DNA from: Aureococcus anophagefferens
Lineage: Eukaryota > Sar > Pelagophyceae > Pelagomonadales > Pelagomonadaceae
Assembly: GCF_000186865.1 (NCBI RefSeq)
Contig: NW_008705589.1
Coordinates: 2,230 to 20,565, forward strand
Length of the DNA stretch: 18,336 nucleotides
Direction: 5' to 3'
Of this stretch, positions 16,171-18,336 are shown piece by piece; positions within the stretch are counted from its first letter, which is position 1; every line of letters begins with the position of its first letter. The notes beneath the pieces are model-generated. The model made no database searches and was not told the origin of the DNA. It was given only the letters and a program-made list of their open reading frames with translations. A program made the translations under genes and the position numbers.

Positions 16171-16267
16171 CCTGCCTCAAGGCCTCCTCAACAGTGTCGC
16201 CATCCAAGAACTTGAAAAAGCCTGCATTTGCTAGCGATAAAAAAATTGCGTAGATCGCCGGAGAAGC

Positions 16268-18331
16268 ATGTTAGGTGGGTCTACGGTGCCGTTTCATTCT
16301 GCTTCGCTGTACGTCGGTGATCTCGCCACAGATGCCTCTGAGGTGCGATATATCTATCTTAAAGCTTCAATAACTCCGGTTCGAAATATTCAGGGACTGC
16401 TATTCGAAATATTCAATACAGTCGGTCCAGTTGCATCGATCCGCGTATGCCGAGATGCCGTGACGCGACGGAGCCTCGGTTATGCCTATGTCAACTTCCA
16501 CAACGTCTCTGACGCGGAACGGGCGTTGGATACAATGAATTACACATTGATTAAGTCAAAACCCTGCCGGATCATGTGGTCACAGCGGGACCCAACGTTG
16601 CGCAAGTCTGGTGTTGGCAATGTCTTCGTCAAAAATTTGGATGCCTCCATCGATCACAAAGCTTTATTTGATACGTTCTCGCTCTTCGGTAACATCCTTT
16701 CCTGTAAGGTGGCAACGGACGAGGCAGGACGTTCGCAGGGATATGGTTATGTTCACTATGAATCAGAAGATGCTGCAACAGACGCCATAAACAAAATAAA
16801 TTCGATGACTATCTGCGACAAGGAGGTATATGTCGGCCACTTTGTAAGACGCACAGAACGATCCGGGCAATCAGACTGGACAAACCTCTATGTGAAGAAC
16901 TTTCCTGCTGACTGGGATGAAGAAACGCTTCGCAAGGCTTTCGAGACGTTCGGTGCCATAACTTCATGCAAGGTACAACCACCTTCAAAGGCTCCAGCAG
17001 TAGTCAAGCCTGCTACAGATCTTGCCCTCAATGCTGAGGCACGAGCTGCAGCACGCGAGGCAGCCGAACAGGCAAAGCGTGCTGCTCTTGACGCCGGTGA
17101 TGAGGCTGCAGTCGCAGCCGCAGAAGAAGCACTAGCAGCAGTCTGTGGTGAGGAGGCAGACGCCGCAGAGGCAGCGGCCGCTGCTGATGGTTCTGCTTTT
17201 GGTTGGGTTAACTTCGAGGCTCATGACGCTGCAGTTGCTGCCATGGATGCACTAAACGGTATTGCAGAGCTTCCAGGACAGGCCGGTGGCGCACCGACGA
17301 CCCTGAAAGCGCCGCTCTTTGTGGGGCGTGCCCAAAAGAAGATTGAACGCGAGCGTGAGCTCAAAGCCAAGTTTGATGCAGCAAAAATCGAACGCATCAA
17401 GAAATATCAAGGCGTGAACCTTTTCGTCAAGAACCTTGATGATGGACTGGATGATGATCAATTGCGAGAAAACTTTGCTGAATATGGTACCATTACCTCT
17501 GCACGGGTCATGCGCGAGCCAGCCACTGGTACCTCTCGTGGCTTTGGATTTGTCTGTTTTTCTTCTCCTGAAGAAGCAGCCAAGGCTGTCACAGAGATGA
17601 ACAATAAGCTTGTCCTTGGTAAGCCAATTTTTGTTGCTCTTGCACAGCGAAAAGAGGTGCGTCGTGCACAGCTAGAAGCGCAACACGCACAGCGTCGCAC
17701 AACAGCTCCTTATGGAGCACATCCTGGTGCTATGGGCCCTGCCGGCGTGCCACCACACGCTCCTCAGGGTCTTCATCCAGCACACCTCGGTGCACCATAC
17801 GGCACTGCTATGCCTATCATGTATGCAGCTGGAGCACCTAATGGCCACCCCATGGGCATGACTCCCCAGGGTCATCCTGGAGTGCCTATCGCTGGTGTAC
17901 CGCCAAATGCTCGTGGCTATGTCATGGCCCGTGGTTCACCTCGCGGACCAATGACGGACCCACGCGCTGGCTTCGGGCATGGTGGTGCACCACGCCAAGG
18001 GGGCTACCCAATGCACCCAGGGCAGATGCAGCAAATGAGTAGTCAGGGGGGGTCGAATCGCCGTTCACGTAACCGTGGTGGTCAAGGCGGTCAGGGTCAG
18101 GGTGCGCAACAATACAAGTACACCCAAAATGCGCGCAATGCTGCAAACATGCCGCCTAGTATTCCACAGCTTCCTCCACAGGCGCACCTTATGCCTGCTA
18201 CAGTCGGCCAGCAGCCTGGTCAGGGGTTCCCTGGTGGCCCTGGTGTCGCACCACCGATGCCTCCCTTGCCCCTGCAGCAGCCGCCACCAGCAGGCGCAAA
18301 TCAACCACGTCGCACTCCTGAAGACCCGTAA
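16268..18331 (+). CDS. Cytoplasmic poly(A)-binding protein, four RRMs (C-terminus probably beyond window)
   Basis: The 687-residue frame has four RRMs: RRM1 from LYVGDL (14-19) with RNP1 LGYAYVNF (70-77), RRM2 from NVFVKNLD (117-124), RRM3 from NLYVKNF (205-211), and RRM4 from [10 protein letters not shown] (383-392) with RNP1 GFGFVCF. Family signatures [15 protein letters not shown] and VALAQRKE are present. It binds mRNA poly(A) tails and contacts eIF4G. RRM1 is interrupted by 17 residues that look like an unspliced 51-nt intron. RRM3 carries about 70 extra Ala/Glu-rich residues (about 237-308) between beta strands 2 and 3. A Pro/Gly/Met-rich linker follows, including [10 protein letters not shown], the block that precedes the MLLE domain in other PABPs. 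MLLE itself is absent before TAA 18329-18331. GTAACG at 18327 could be a donor, so the real C-terminus may lie to the right. Confidence 0.9.
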   Translation: MLGGSTVPFHSASLYVGDLATDASEVRYIYLKASITPVRNIQGLLFEIFNTVGPVASIRVCRDAVTRRSLGYAYVNFHNVSDAERALDTMNYTLIKSKPCRIMWSQRDPTLRKSGVGNVFVKNLDASIDHKALFDTFSLFGNILSCKVATDEAGRSQGYGYVHYESEDAATDAINKINSMTICDKEVYVGHFVRRTERSGQSDWTNLYVKNFPADWDEETLRKAFETFGAITSCKVQPPSKAPAVVKPATDLALNAEARAAAREAAEQAKRAALDAGDEAAVAAAEEALAAVCGEEADAAEAAAAADGSAFGWVNFEAHDAAVAAMDALNGIAELPGQAGGAPTTLKAPLFVGRAQKKIERERELKAKFDAAKIERIKKYQGVNLFVKNLDDGLDDDQLRENFAEYGTITSARVMREPATGTSRGFGFVCFSSPEEAAKAVTEMNNKLVLGKPIFVALAQRKEVRRAQLEAQHAQRRTTAPYGAHPGAMGPAGVPPHAPQGLHPAHLGAPYGTAMPIMYAAGAPNGHPMGMTPQGHPGVPIAGVPPNARGYVMARGSPRGPMTDPRAGFGHGGAPRQGGYPMHPGQMQQMSSQGGSNRRSRNRGGQGGQGQGAQQYKYTQNARNAANMPPSIPQLPPQAHLMPATVGQQPGQGFPGGPGVAPPMPPLPLQQPPPAGANQPRRTPEDP
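16343..16393 (+). other. Candidate 51-nt in-frame intron within PABP RRM1
   Basis: After ATDASE the sequence reads GTGCGATATATC and runs to AAATATTCAG. Removing these 51 bases joins DASE to [13 protein letters not shown], exactly the usual RRM1 spacing (DVTEAMLFEKFSPVGPV in animals). Retention adds 17 residues in frame without a stop. The interval is AT-rich compared with the exon, with CTTAAAG and TCAATAAC as possible branch sites. Confidence 0.7.
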
Positions 18332-18336
18332 CGCTT

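Larger units (their letters stand above)
15184..16267. other. Intergenic region between eIF4E and PABP
   Basis: I see no gene in this 1.08-kb stretch. It holds the eIF4E 3' UTR, a pure ACGC tetranucleotide run (15447-15474) followed by degenerate CA-rich sequence, a GC-richer block around 15640-15780, and the ATACCGG-type repeat (16133-16170). The last about 50 bases before the PABP ATG are AT-rich (GCTAGCGATAAAAAAATTGCG) and are probably its 5' UTR. Confidence 0.5.

Overview
This is nuclear DNA from a single-celled eukaryote, probably a GC-rich microalga. It holds a spliced PP1 phosphatase exon, eIF4E, poly(A)-binding protein, a type II Golgi-type glycosyltransferase and a very large EF-hand/WD40/TRP-channel gene. 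It also holds Ty1/copia and LINE retroelement remnants. Extreme GC bias in the left two thirds, short introns, and one intron whose ends look transposon-made all suggest a pelagophyte such as Aureococcus. That assignment is inference: no species-diagnostic marker such as rRNA is present.

Layout. 1-431: last exon of a PP1 catalytic subunit (+). 432-756: spacer with palindromic ATACCGG repeats. 757-1187: broken copia reverse transcriptase/RNase H remnant. About 1200-4520: a 5'-truncated LINE (+) whose RT frame carries an in-frame TAA, with a 181-bp MITE-like element (4175-4355) in its 3' region. 4846-10919: one large gene on the minus strand. 10949-11965: a second, inverted, 5'-truncated copy of the LINE 3' end. 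11971-12090: further short LINE tails. 12130-12580: a CGGTT/CGGTA-rich repeat block. 12694-13920: glycosyltransferase (-). 14578-15183: eIF4E (+). 16268-18331: PABP (+), running to the window edge.

The large gene encodes roughly 1,900 residues. In order these are an EF-hand, WD40 repeats, a four-helix voltage-sensor-like block, more WD40 repeats, ankyrin-like repeats and a six-helix TRP/polycystin-type pore domain. Two of its introns can be placed by reading frame. Intron 2 has the anatomy described for introner elements, with a near-perfect 8-bp target duplication supplying one splice site. Intron 1 shares sequence with the MITE in the LINE 3' region. This is the main point of interest in the window.

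Base composition and codon use change sharply near 12.1-12.7 kb. The left genes end almost every codon in G/C, while the three right-hand genes use A/T-ending codons freely. eIF4E and PABP, which both bind eIF4G in the mRNA closed loop, sit head to tail about 1.1 kb apart.
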